Assembly (NCBI GenBank): GCA_963725645.1
Contig: CAVRZD010000006.1
Coordinates: forward strand, 1,178,001-1,242,000
Reading direction: 5' to 3'
Length of the DNA: 64,000 bases
DNA from: JALYZC01 sp963725645
Lineage (GTDB): Bacteria; Actinomycetota; Thermoleophilia; Solirubrobacterales; Solirubrobacteraceae
Shown here in pieces: positions 45,887 to 53,594 of this stretch. The notes under the pieces were generated by a model. The model did no database searches, was not told where the DNA came from, and saw only the letters and a program-made list of their open reading frames with translations. Every line of letters begins with the position of its first letter. Position 1 is the first letter of the stretch. The position numbers and the translations under genes were made by a program.

Positions 45887-46546
45887 CTAGCGCCGGCGGG
45901 GTCGCAGCAGCTGCGCGCTGGACGTCTCGCGGAACCACTCCTCCCACTGCTCGGGCGTCCAGCCGCGCGCCCCAACGAGCAGCAGCCACAGGTCCGGGTG
46001 GTTGAGCGTCCAGAGGATGTCGGCGGCGCGGGCGACGTCGAGCCCGGGCCGCAGGGCCTTCTTCCCGTGCAGCGCCTTCACGATCGAGCGCTGGTTGTCG
46101 TAGAAGTCGGTCTGGATGCGGCTCCACAGCGCCCCGATGTCGGGGTCGGTCGGCGCGGCGCCGCGAATCACCTCGATCAGCGGCGCGATGCGCGTCTTGA
46201 CCACGCGTGCGTTGCGCGCGTTCAGACGCAGCTGACGCTCGGGGTCGCGCTCCTCGAGGACCTCGCGGTACCAGTGCTGCTCGGCCACCGGAGCGTCGCC
46301 CTCGCCGCCGCGCAGCAGCACGTGCCAGAGCGCGCGCAGCAGGCCGCTCTTGGTCTCGAAGGACACGTACACCGTCTTGAGCGCCACGCCCGCCTCGGCG
46401 GCGATCGCCGCCATCGTGGTCGCCGCATAGCCCTGTCGCTCGAAGAGGCGCTGCGCGGCTTCGAGGATCTGCCGGCGCGTCGCCGCGGCCTGCTCGCGCC
46501 GGCGCGGGGAGTCATAACGGCGCTTGGTCTTGACACGCTCCGCCAT
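45887..46546 (-). CDS. TetR/AcrR-family transcriptional regulator
   Basis: A 219-residue regulator. The helix-turn-helix lies at residues ~22-68 (TRRQILEAAQRLFERQGYAA, TTMAAIAAEAGVALKTVYVS, FETKSGLLRALWHVLL). The C-terminal domain ends with ADILWTLNHPDLWLLLVGAR and GWTPEQWEEWFRETSS, a pattern often seen in actinobacterial TetR proteins. Ligand unknown. It is divergent from the methyltransferase gene with 63 bases between the starts; that region contains the AT-rich AGTATTCTCGCACAGAATTC, a likely shared promoter/operator. It converges with the hydrolase-cyclase gene (16-base gap). Confidence 0.9.
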   Translation of the reverse strand: MAERVKTKRRYDSPRRREQAAATRRQILEAAQRLFERQGYAATTMAAIAAEAGVALKTVYVSFETKSGLLRALWHVLLRGGEGDAPVAEQHWYREVLEERDPERQLRLNARNARVVKTRIAPLIEVIRGAAPTDPDIGALWSRIQTDFYDNQRSIVKALHGKKALRPGLDVARAADILWTLNHPDLWLLLVGARGWTPEQWEEWFRETSSAQLLRPRRR

Positions 46547-46609
46547 TTCAGTATTCTCGCACAGAATTCATTACTCGCTACAACTACTCAAATCAGCGGG
46601 AGGCACGTC

Positions 46610-47509
46610 ATGGAGGCCAGAAGCATCGTCGAGCAGCCGGATGAGCGGACGGACCGGGACGGTGGGGGCGTCGATGAGCGCCGCGCGCACGTTCACGGCA
46701 TGTGGGCGTCCGTGGCCGGGTCGTGGGCCGAGCATGCCGAGTACGCGGACGCCCGCGGCGCCGAGGCCACGGAGCGGATGCTCGATCTGACAGCACCCGA
46801 GCCGGGCGAGCGCGTGCTCGAGCTGGCGTGCGGGCCCGGGGGCTTGGGGCTGGCGGCGGCGGAGTGGGTCGCGCCGGACGGCGAGGTCGTCCTGTCCGAC
46901 GTGGCGGCCGAGATGACGGCGATCGCGGCGGCGCGGGCCGGCGCGCTCGGGCTGGGCAACGTCAGCACCCGCGAGCTGGACCTCGAGAGCATCGACGAGC
47001 CGGACGCCTCCTACGACGTGGTCCTCTGTCGGGAGGGGCTGATGTTCGCGCTCGACCCCGTCCGCGCGGCCCGCGAGATCCGGCGGGTCCTGCGGCCCGG
47101 CGGACGCTTCGCGGTCGCGGTGTGGGGGCCGCGTGACCGCAACCCGTGGCTGGGGGTCGTCTTCGACGCCGTGGGCGCGCAGCTCGGAAAGCCGATGCCT
47201 CCGCCCGGCCTCCCCGGGCCGTTCGCGCTCGATGACGCCGAGCGGCTGGCGGGTGTGCTGACCGACGGCGGGCTGGCGGACGTGGTCGTCAGCGAGCTCC
47301 CCGTGCCGCTGCGGGCGGCCTCCTTCGACGAGTGGTGGACGAGGACGTCGGCGCTCGCCGGGCCGCTCGCCAAGCTGCTCGCGGCGCTGCCGGAGGATGC
47401 CGCGCAGGCGCTGCGCGCGCGCGTGCGCGAGGCCGCCGGCCCCTACGAGGCACCCGATGGGCTGGAGTTCCCGGGCGTCTCGCTGCTCGCGGCCGGGCGC
47501 CGCGGGTAA
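46610..47509 (+). CDS. SAM-dependent class I methyltransferase
   Basis: A 299-residue protein, ATG 46610 behind GGGAGG. The Rossmann SAM-binding motif is RVLELACGPGGLGLAAAEWV (~residue 70), motif II VVLSDVAAEMTAIAAARAGA, motif post-II ELDLESIDEPDASYDVVLCR and EIRRVLRPGGRFAVAVWGPR. The last ~110 residues (DEWWTRTSALAGPLAKLLAA) are helical and resemble UbiE/Mg-protoporphyrin-type tails. The substrate is unknown. It is divergent from a TetR gene which is probably its regulator, so a role in modifying or detoxifying a small molecule is plausible. Confidence 0.88.
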   Translation: MEARSIVEQPDERTDRDGGGVDERRAHVHGMWASVAGSWAEHAEYADARGAEATERMLDLTAPEPGERVLELACGPGGLGLAAAEWVAPDGEVVLSDVAAEMTAIAAARAGALGLGNVSTRELDLESIDEPDASYDVVLCREGLMFALDPVRAAREIRRVLRPGGRFAVAVWGPRDRNPWLGVVFDAVGAQLGKPMPPPGLPGPFALDDAERLAGVLTDGGLADVVVSELPVPLRAASFDEWWTRTSALAGPLAKLLAALPEDAAQALRARVREAAGPYEAPDGLEFPGVSLLAAGRRG

Positions 47510-47590
47510 CGGCGCTTCTTCGCCCGGCTGTCGATCTTCGGGGTTCGCGTTCGTCGTATCGGCGACCCCTACTCTTCGAAGGAGGCAGTC

Positions 47591-47689
47591 ATGACGTACA
47601 TGCTCCTGATCCATTCCGGCGACGCCGTGACGCGGTACGAGGGCATGAGCGAGGACGAGCAGAAGGCGCGCCCGGTGGTGGAGCGCTGA
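47591..47689 (+). pseudogene. DGPF/YCII-domain gene with in-frame internal deletion (32 residues left)
   Basis: ATG 47591 has AAGGAGG seven bases upstream. The product begins MTYMLLIHSGDAVTRYEGMS, the characteristic N-terminus of DGPF/YCII-related proteins (~120 residues), and ends ARPVVER, which is how many of them end (VRPVVE-). The middle ~85 residues, including the DGPF motif that names the family, are missing, and the frame is kept. The stop overlaps the start of the ECF42-type sigma gene, the usual partner of this family. A real deletion with polar expression of the sigma gene retained is the simplest reading; an assembly collapse is the alternative. Confidence 0.7.
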
Positions 47690-48855
47690 GCGAGCTCGAC
47701 TCCGTCTTCCGGGACGAGTGGGGCCGCATCCTCGCTGCGCTGATCGGCTTCCTCGGCGACTTCGACCTCGCCGAGGAAGCCGCGCAGGAGGCGTTCGCGG
47801 TCGCCGCCGAGCGCTGGCCGCGTGAGGGGGCTCCCTCGAACCCGGGCGCCTGGCTGGTCACCACGGCGCGTAACCGCGCCATCGACCGGATCCGGCGCGA
47901 CCGCACCCTCGCCGCGAAGACGAAGCTCCTCGAGGTGCCCGGGGCCGTTGAGGACGAGATCGACTTGGACGACACCGTGTTTCCCGACGAACGGCTCGAG
48001 CTGGTCTTCACGTGCTGCCATCCGGCGCTCGCGATGGACGCGCAGGTCGCGCTGACGCTCCGCACGCTGGGTGGCATGACGACACCCGAAATCGCGCGCG
48101 CGTTCCTGATCCCCGAGGCGACGATGGCGCAGCGGCTGGTGCGCGCCAAGCGGAAGATCAAGGCGGCCGGCATCCCGTTTCGCGTGCCGCCCGAACACCT
48201 GCTGCCGGACCGTCTGGTGGCGGTGCTGGCCGTCGTGTACCTCATCTACAACGAGGGCTACGGCGGCCGCGGCGATCTCGCGGGGGAGGCGATCCGCCTC
48301 GGGCGCGCGCTGGCCGAGCTCATGCCGGACGAGCCCGAGGTGCACGGGCTGCTCGCGCTGATGCTGCTGCACGATGCGCGCCGCGCCGCGCGGCTGCGCG
48401 ACGGCGAGCTGGTGCTGCTGGCCGACCAGGACCGCGCGCTCTGGGACTCAGAGCAGATCGACACCGGCCGCGCGTCGCTGGACCGCGCGCTGGCGCTGCG
48501 CGGCCGCGGCCCGTACGTCCTCCAGGCGGCGATCGCCGCGCTGCACGCCGAGGACGAACGCGACTGGCCGCAGATCGCGGCGCTGTACGGCGAGCTCGCG
48601 CGGTTGACCGGCTCGCCGGTGGTCGAGCTCAACCGCGCGGTCGCGCTCGCCGAGACGGCCGGCCCGGAGGCGGGCCTGGCGGCGACCGACGGACTGGACC
48701 TCGACGACTATCACTATCTCCACGCCGCCCGCGCCGACTTCCTCCGCCGTCTCGATCGGCCCGACGAGGCGCGCGCGGCGTACGAGCGGGCGCTTGAGCT
48801 CGCGCACTCCGAGCACGAGCGTCGGTTCCTCGCGCGCCGGCTGGCCGAACTCTGA
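47686..48855 (+). CDS. ECF42-type RNA polymerase sigma factor with C-terminal TPR-like domain
   Basis: A 389-residue sigma factor. It opens SELDSVFRDEWGRILAALIG, with region 2 FDLAEEAAQEAFAVAAERWP and PGAWLVTTARNRAIDRIRRD, and region 4 LTLRTLGGMTTPEIARAFLI then PEATMAQRLVRAKRKIKAAG. The ~200-residue C-terminal extension (VYLIYNEGYGGRGDLAGEAI, AIAALHAEDERDWPQIAALY, VVELNRAVALAETAGPEAGL) is the TPR-like domain of the ECF42 group, thought to replace an anti-sigma factor. ECF42 genes are typically linked to DGPF genes. Here the partner is reduced to 32 residues. No ATG, GTG or TTG fits the N-terminus; CTG 47686, overlapping the upstream stop (CTGA), is the only candidate. Confidence 0.88.
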   Translation: MSELDSVFRDEWGRILAALIGFLGDFDLAEEAAQEAFAVAAERWPREGAPSNPGAWLVTTARNRAIDRIRRDRTLAAKTKLLEVPGAVEDEIDLDDTVFPDERLELVFTCCHPALAMDAQVALTLRTLGGMTTPEIARAFLIPEATMAQRLVRAKRKIKAAGIPFRVPPEHLLPDRLVAVLAVVYLIYNEGYGGRGDLAGEAIRLGRALAELMPDEPEVHGLLALMLLHDARRAARLRDGELVLLADQDRALWDSEQIDTGRASLDRALALRGRGPYVLQAAIAALHAEDERDWPQIAALYGELARLTGSPVVELNRAVALAETAGPEAGLAATDGLDLDDYHYLHAARADFLRRLDRPDEARAAYERALELAHSEHERRFLARRLAEL

Positions 48856-48935
48856 AGAGCGGCCCCTGGGCCGCGTCGGCCAGGCCCACCGGCGGCCACG
48901 ACGAGCCGATCTGACCCACGTGAGAGGGTCGGCGC

Positions 48936-49895
48936 GTGGCCGTTTCCGCGACCGTGTCCCCCAGCGCGCGGCCGGCGGCGTGGGCCGCGATCGTGGTGGC
49001 GGCGGCCGCCGCCACCGGCGCGGCCGCGGCGGATTCGCGCGCGTACGTGGCCATCGCGATCGGCGCGCTGTGGGCCGGCGGCGCGCTGGCGCCGGGCGGC
49101 TTTCGCGCCCGCGGTCCGGCGCTGGCGGCGATGCCGGCGGCCGTCGGGATCGCGTTCGGCGCGGTCGTCGCGGCCCGCGGGGTGGGGTTCGTGGCGGTCG
49201 TGGTCGCCGTCGCCGTGGTTGCGGCCGCGGCGAGCGCGGCGGTCGCGTGGGGGCCGGCCTGGCACGCGACCGGCCTGGCCGCCGCCGGCGCCGCCTGCTG
49301 TGCCGCCGGTCCGCCGGGCGCCGGGATCGGCGTCCTCACGGCCGGGGCGCTCGCGGCCGCCGGCGCGGCCCTCGTGACGGTGGGGGTCCTCGGCGACCTC
49401 GGCGACGCGGCGGAACGGACCGGGGGCTCAGGCGTCCTGCCGGTGGCGGCGGTGGTCCTGTCGGGCGCCGCCGTCGCACTCGCCCTCGGCGCCGCACACG
49501 AGCTCGGCCTTCCGCGTGCGTACTGGGCGGCCGTCACCGTCGTGCTGGTGTTCCAGCCCGGCGCCGCCGTCACCTGGGGCACGGCCTGGCGGCGCGCGGC
49601 AGCGGCGCTCGTCGCCTCGGCGGTGGTCGTCGGGGTGGGCCAGGTGGTGACGGCGCACGGTGCGCTGGCGCTCGCGATCGCGATCGCCGTCGCCGTCGGC
49701 TTCGCGGCCGCGCGCCGCTATCCGCCGCTCTTCTGGACCTGCCAGTCGATCGCCGTGATGCTGCTGGTGGAGTCTGCGATCGGCGCCGCCGACGGCTGGG
49801 AGCTCGGCCTGGCGCGGGTGGGGGAGACACTCCTCGGGCTCGCGGTCGCCGGACTCGCCGCCCTCGCGCTGCCGCGCTTGCGCGAGCTGGTTTAG
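48936..49895 (+). CDS. FUSC-like integral membrane protein (aromatic acid exporter-type)
   Basis: A 319-residue, extremely Ala/Gly/Val-rich membrane protein with about ten predicted helices (ARPAAWAAIVVAAAAATGAA, FVAVVVAVAVVAAAASAAVA, VAAVVLSGAAVALALGAAHE, LALAIAIAVAVGFAAARRYP). The segment LPRAYWAAVTVVLVFQPGAA followed by TWGTAWRRAAAALVASAVVV is the recurring FUSC half-repeat (YWAxLTxxxV-P). The cytosolic domain of classic FUSC exporters is missing. Transport of aromatic or organic acids is a family-level guess. GTG start at 48936; the next gene, NhaA-DsbA, starts 11 bases after the stop, so both are likely co-transcribed. Confidence 0.7.
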   Translation: MAVSATVSPSARPAAWAAIVVAAAAATGAAAADSRAYVAIAIGALWAGGALAPGGFRARGPALAAMPAAVGIAFGAVVAARGVGFVAVVVAVAVVAAAASAAVAWGPAWHATGLAAAGAACCAAGPPGAGIGVLTAGALAAAGAALVTVGVLGDLGDAAERTGGSGVLPVAAVVLSGAAVALALGAAHELGLPRAYWAAVTVVLVFQPGAAVTWGTAWRRAAAALVASAVVVGVGQVVTAHGALALAIAIAVAVGFAAARRYPPLFWTCQSIAVMLLVESAIGAADGWELGLARVGETLLGLAVAGLAALALPRLRELV

Positions 49896-49906
49896 TGGGC
49901 CCCGCG

Positions 49907-51820
49907 ATGGCCGAGGCGCAGACCACGCCGTTCTCGGGCCGCACGGCGTGGGGCCGGAACCTCGCGGCGCCCGTGCGCGACTTCCTGTCCACCGAGACCG
50001 GGAGCGCCGCCATCCTGCTCGGCGCCGCGGTGGCGGCGCTCGTATGGGCCAACTCCCCGTGGTCGGACTCCTACGAGTCCCTCTGGACCACGAAGCTCTC
50101 GATCCAGGTCGGGAGCGCGGGCATCTCCGAGGACCTCCGCGGCTGGGTCAACGACGGGCTGATGGTGTTCTTCTTCTTCGTCGTCGGGCTCGAGGCCAAG
50201 CGGGAGTTCGCGATGGGGGAGCTGCGCGAGCGGCGGCGGGTGGCGACGCCGGTGGTGGCCGCGGTGGCCGGGATGGCGCTGCCCGTGGCGATCTTCGTCC
50301 TCCTCAACGGCGGGGGCGCCGGCGCCCACGGCTGGGGCGTGGCCATGTCGACCGACACGGCGTTCGCCCTCGGCGTCCTCGCGCTCCTGGCGCCGCGTGG
50401 GACGCGCCTGAGGGTCTTCATGCTCACCCTCGCGGTGGTCGACGACCTCCTCGCCCTCGTCGTCATCGGGACGGTGTACAGCGGCAGCCTCGACCCGGTC
50501 GCGCTCGCGGTCGCCGTGGCGCTGTTCGGCGCGTTCGTCGCGGTGCGCTACCTGCCGATCTGGCAACGCGCGCCGGCCGCCGCGCTGATCGGCGCCGGCC
50601 TGTGGGTCGCGACGTTCGAGTCGGGCGTGCACCCGACGATCGCCGGCCTGGCCATGGGATTCGCGGTCAGCGCCTATCCGCCAGCCCGCCCCGAGCTGGA
50701 GCGCGCGACCGAGCTGGCGCGGTCGTTCCGCGAGCAGCCCACGCCGGAGCTGGCCCGGTCGGCGCAGCTCGGCGTGCTCTCCGCGATCTCGCCCAACGAA
50801 CGGCTCCAGTACCGCCTGCACCCGTGGACGAGCTACGTGATCGTGCCGCTGTTCGCGCTGGCCAACGCCGGCATCCATCTCAACCGCGGGCTGGTGGACG
50901 ACGCGCTCACGTCGCCGGTGACGCTGGGCATCGTGATCGCCTACGTCGTGGGCAAGCCGCTGGGCATCCTCGCGGGCTCGTGGCTGGCCCTGCGCCTGGG
51001 CGGCCGGCGGCGACCTCCGGTCAGCTGGCCCACGCTGGCCGCCGGCGGCGCCGTGGCCGGCATCGGGTTCACGGTCGCGCTGCTGATCGCGACCCTGGCC
51101 TTCCACGGCCGGCTGCTGGCCGAGGCCAAGCTCGGCATCCTCGCCGCCGCGGTCCTCGCCTCGGCGCTGACGTGGTGCGTCATACGCGTGATCCGGCACC
51201 TGCCGACGTCGGTGCGGGCGCGGCAGCTGCTCAAGGCGGACGAGGACATCCTCGACCTGGCGCGGGACGTCGATCCCGATCGCGACCACATTCGCGGCTC
51301 CCCGACAGCGCCCGTGACGGTCGTGGAGTACGGGGACTTCGAGTGCCCGTACTGCGGGCAGGCCGAGCCGGTCATCCGCGAGCTGCTGTCCTCGTTCGGC
51401 GCAGACCTGCGCTACGTGTGGCGCCACCTCCCGCTCAACGACGTCCACCCGCACGCCCAGATGGCGGCCGAGGCGGCCGAGGCGGCCGGAGCCCAGGGCG
51501 CCTTCTGGGAGATGCACGACACGCTCCTGAGCCACCAAGACGCGTTGGCGCCGACCGACCTCCGGGGCCACGCGGAGGCGCTCGGCCTCGACGTCGATCG
51601 CTTCTGGGACGAGCTCCGCCGCCGGGTCCACGCGCCCAGGGTGGCCGAGGACGTCGCCAGCGCCGAGCTGAGCGGCGTGTCGGGTACGCCGACCTTCTTC
51701 GTCAACGGCCGGCGCCACTGGGGCGCCTACGACGTCGCCACGCTCTCCGAGGTCGTTCGGCGCGCGCACGCGCGGGCGCGCCTCGGGACGCTGGACCGTT
51801 CGTCGGAACGCGTGGCGTGA
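49907..51820 (+). CDS. nhaA: Na+/H+ antiporter NhaA fused to a DsbA-like thioredoxin domain
   Basis: A 637-residue fusion. Residues ~1-430 are NhaA: LVWANSPWSDSYESLW, GWVNDGLMVFFFFVVGLEAK, AMSTDTAFALGVLALLAPRG (Asp of the sensor region), TLAVVDDLLALVVIGTVYSG (the two ion-binding Asp) and GGAVAGIGFTVALLIATLAF. Residues ~455-625 are DsbA/thioredoxin-like: VVEYGDFECPYCGQAEPVIR (CPYC redox centre), YVWRHLPLNDVHPHAQMAAE and SGVSGTPTFFVNGRRHWGAY (cis-Pro). In E. coli NhaA the C-terminus is cytosolic, so the redox domain would face the cytoplasm if topology is kept. This architecture is known in actinobacteria, but its purpose is unclear; redox control of pH homeostasis is one idea. Confidence 0.92.
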   Translation: MAEAQTTPFSGRTAWGRNLAAPVRDFLSTETGSAAILLGAAVAALVWANSPWSDSYESLWTTKLSIQVGSAGISEDLRGWVNDGLMVFFFFVVGLEAKREFAMGELRERRRVATPVVAAVAGMALPVAIFVLLNGGGAGAHGWGVAMSTDTAFALGVLALLAPRGTRLRVFMLTLAVVDDLLALVVIGTVYSGSLDPVALAVAVALFGAFVAVRYLPIWQRAPAAALIGAGLWVATFESGVHPTIAGLAMGFAVSAYPPARPELERATELARSFREQPTPELARSAQLGVLSAISPNERLQYRLHPWTSYVIVPLFALANAGIHLNRGLVDDALTSPVTLGIVIAYVVGKPLGILAGSWLALRLGGRRRPPVSWPTLAAGGAVAGIGFTVALLIATLAFHGRLLAEAKLGILAAAVLASALTWCVIRVIRHLPTSVRARQLLKADEDILDLARDVDPDRDHIRGSPTAPVTVVEYGDFECPYCGQAEPVIRELLSSFGADLRYVWRHLPLNDVHPHAQMAAEAAEAAGAQGAFWEMHDTLLSHQDALAPTDLRGHAEALGLDVDRFWDELRRRVHAPRVAEDVASAELSGVSGTPTFFVNGRRHWGAYDVATLSEVVRRAHARARLGTLDRSSERVA

Positions 51821-51905
51821 ATCTCGGACGGCGGGTCCGTGGCGGGCGCCGGCGCCGCGGCGCATCCTGTCGGTGAGCCCACGCCGCCCGAGAAAGGAGC
51901 ACGAC

Positions 51906-52004
51906 ATGCGGGGCACCCAGGTCCATCCGCCCGCCAATCCGCCGATCGACGCCGCTGCGTTGCGCCGCTCGATCGCGGCGCTCGAGCGCCTACTCGGGCA
52001 CTGA
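51906..52004 (+). CDS. Small ORF, 32 residues, hypothetical
   Basis: ATG 51906 stands behind AAAGGAG with a six-base gap, the best ribosome-binding site in this region. The product is a Pro-rich start (TQVHPPANPPIDAAALRRSI) followed by an amphipathic helix ending LERLLGH. There is no signal peptide or known domain. Codon third positions are mostly G/C as in the neighbouring genes. It lies in the 338-base gap between the NhaA-DsbA and SHOCT genes. Translation is plausible, but without conservation data it could be chance. Confidence 0.45.
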   Translation: MRGTQVHPPANPPIDAAALRRSIAALERLLGH

Positions 52005-52158
52005 GCGCCGCGCGCCGGCGAGCACGAACGTCGTGGTTCGCGCCGGTGCTGACCGCCGTGACGACGACGGCGTAGAGCCCGCCCGGGGTCGCGTCGAGAT
52101 GGGCGTCGAGGTAGGAGAGGCGGCTGCCAACTCCAGGCCGCGATAGCGTCCGTAGCCG

Positions 52159-53538
52159 ATGAGCGACTCGCCGAGCCCCGAGGCCGTCGCCGGCAGGGGC
52201 GCCATGATCGCGGCGCGCGTGCTGCTCGTGCTGGCCACGCTGCTCACCGTCGTGGCGATTTTCGCCCTGTGGGTGAACCGCCAGGCGCTGGACACGAACG
52301 ACTGGACGCGGACGAGCACCCGCCTGCTCCAGGACGCGCGCATCCGCTCGGCGCTGTCGACCTACATCGTCGACCAGCTGTACGCGAACGTCGACGTCGC
52401 GGGCGAGCTGCGCTCCCTCGCCCCGAAGGACCTGAAGCCGCTGGCCGGCCCCGCGGCCGGCGGCCTCCGCGACTTGCTCGGGCAGGCGGCCGAGCAGGCG
52501 CTCAAGCTCTCGCGCGTGCAGGACGCGTGGCGCCAGGCGAACCGCGTGGCCCACCGCGAGTTCGTCGCCGTCGTGGAGGGGCGCCAGCAGGGCGTCGTGA
52601 AGGTCAACCGGGGAGAGGTCGCGCTCGACCTGCGTCCGCTGGTCAGCGACCTCGCTCAGCGCGTCGGTATCGGCGACGTGGCGAGCAAGCTGCCCGCCGC
52701 GGCCGGCCACCTGCGCGTGCTGCGCTCCTCCCAGATCAAGACCGCGCAGCGCATCGCGAAGGCGTTGCGCGGCCTGGTGGTGGTCCTGCTGATCCTCGTG
52801 CCGGCGCTGTACGCCGCCGCCGTCCTGCTCGCGGCCGGGCGGCGCCGGCGGATCGTGATGGCCATCGGCTTCTGCTTCATCGGGGCCGGGCTGATCGTGT
52901 TGATCACCCGTGGGCTCGCCGGGGACTACGTCGTGGGCGCGCTCACGGACTCGGGCACCGACCGCCCGGCGGCGGACGCCGTGTGGTCGATCGGGACATC
53001 CGTGCTGGTGGACGTGGCGAACTCGGCGATCGTGGTCGGCATCCCGTTCATCGCCGCCGCGTGGGTGGCCGGGCCGACGCGATGGGCCGGCAATGTTCGC
53101 CGTTCGCTCGCGGGGCCGATGGCGGAGCGACCGCTGTACGTGTGGTCCGTCGTCGCCGCGATCATGCTCGCGCTGGTCGTGTGGGAGCCGATCCGCGCGT
53201 TCCGCAACCCGTTCGGCCTGCTGCTGATCATCGCGCTCGTGGTCGGCGGGATCGAGCTGCTGCGCCGTCAGATCGCCCGCGAGCACCCGGACGCCGAGGC
53301 GCCCGACATCGAGGCGTGGGCGCGCGACAGCGCCGCGCGCCTGCGCGCCGCGGCGGGGCGCCTGCGGCGGGGGGTCCGGGCGCGGCCGCCGGCGCCGGCC
53401 CCGACGCCGGAGGCGTCGCGCATCGAGCACCTCGAGCGCCTGGCCGCGCTGCACGAGCGCGGTGCTCTCAGCGACGAGGAGTTCGCGGCCGAGAAGGCCG
53501 CGCTGCGACGTGTCGGCGAGGGGAGCGGCGACGCGTGA
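52159..53538 (+). CDS. Integral membrane protein with C-terminal SHOCT domain
   Basis: A 459-residue protein. TM1 is at IAARVLLVLATLLTVVAIFA. A ~160-residue extracytoplasmic region follows (NRQALDTNDWTRTSTRLLQD, LSTYIVDQLYANVDVAGELR), then at least four helices (LRGLVVVLLILVPALYAAAV, IVMAIGFCFIGAGLIVLITR, NSAIVVGIPFIAAAWVAGPT, WSVVAAIMLALVVWEPIRAF). The last ~35 residues, RIEHLERLAALHERGALSDE then EFAAEKAALRR, are a SHOCT oligomerisation motif on the cytosolic side. TAGCGT lies nine bases before the ATG. The stop is GTGA-overlapped by a possible start of the phosphatase gene, suggesting one operon. Role unknown. Confidence 0.82.
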   Translation: MSDSPSPEAVAGRGAMIAARVLLVLATLLTVVAIFALWVNRQALDTNDWTRTSTRLLQDARIRSALSTYIVDQLYANVDVAGELRSLAPKDLKPLAGPAAGGLRDLLGQAAEQALKLSRVQDAWRQANRVAHREFVAVVEGRQQGVVKVNRGEVALDLRPLVSDLAQRVGIGDVASKLPAAAGHLRVLRSSQIKTAQRIAKALRGLVVVLLILVPALYAAAVLLAAGRRRRIVMAIGFCFIGAGLIVLITRGLAGDYVVGALTDSGTDRPAADAVWSIGTSVLVDVANSAIVVGIPFIAAAWVAGPTRWAGNVRRSLAGPMAERPLYVWSVVAAIMLALVVWEPIRAFRNPFGLLLIIALVVGGIELLRRQIAREHPDAEAPDIEAWARDSAARLRAAAGRLRRGVRARPPAPAPTPEASRIEHLERLAALHERGALSDEEFAAEKAALRRVGEGSGDA

Positions 53539-53594
53539 GGAGCGCCCTGCGGCCGGGCCTGGCCTCGGCTGGACAAACGCGCAAGGATGTGACC

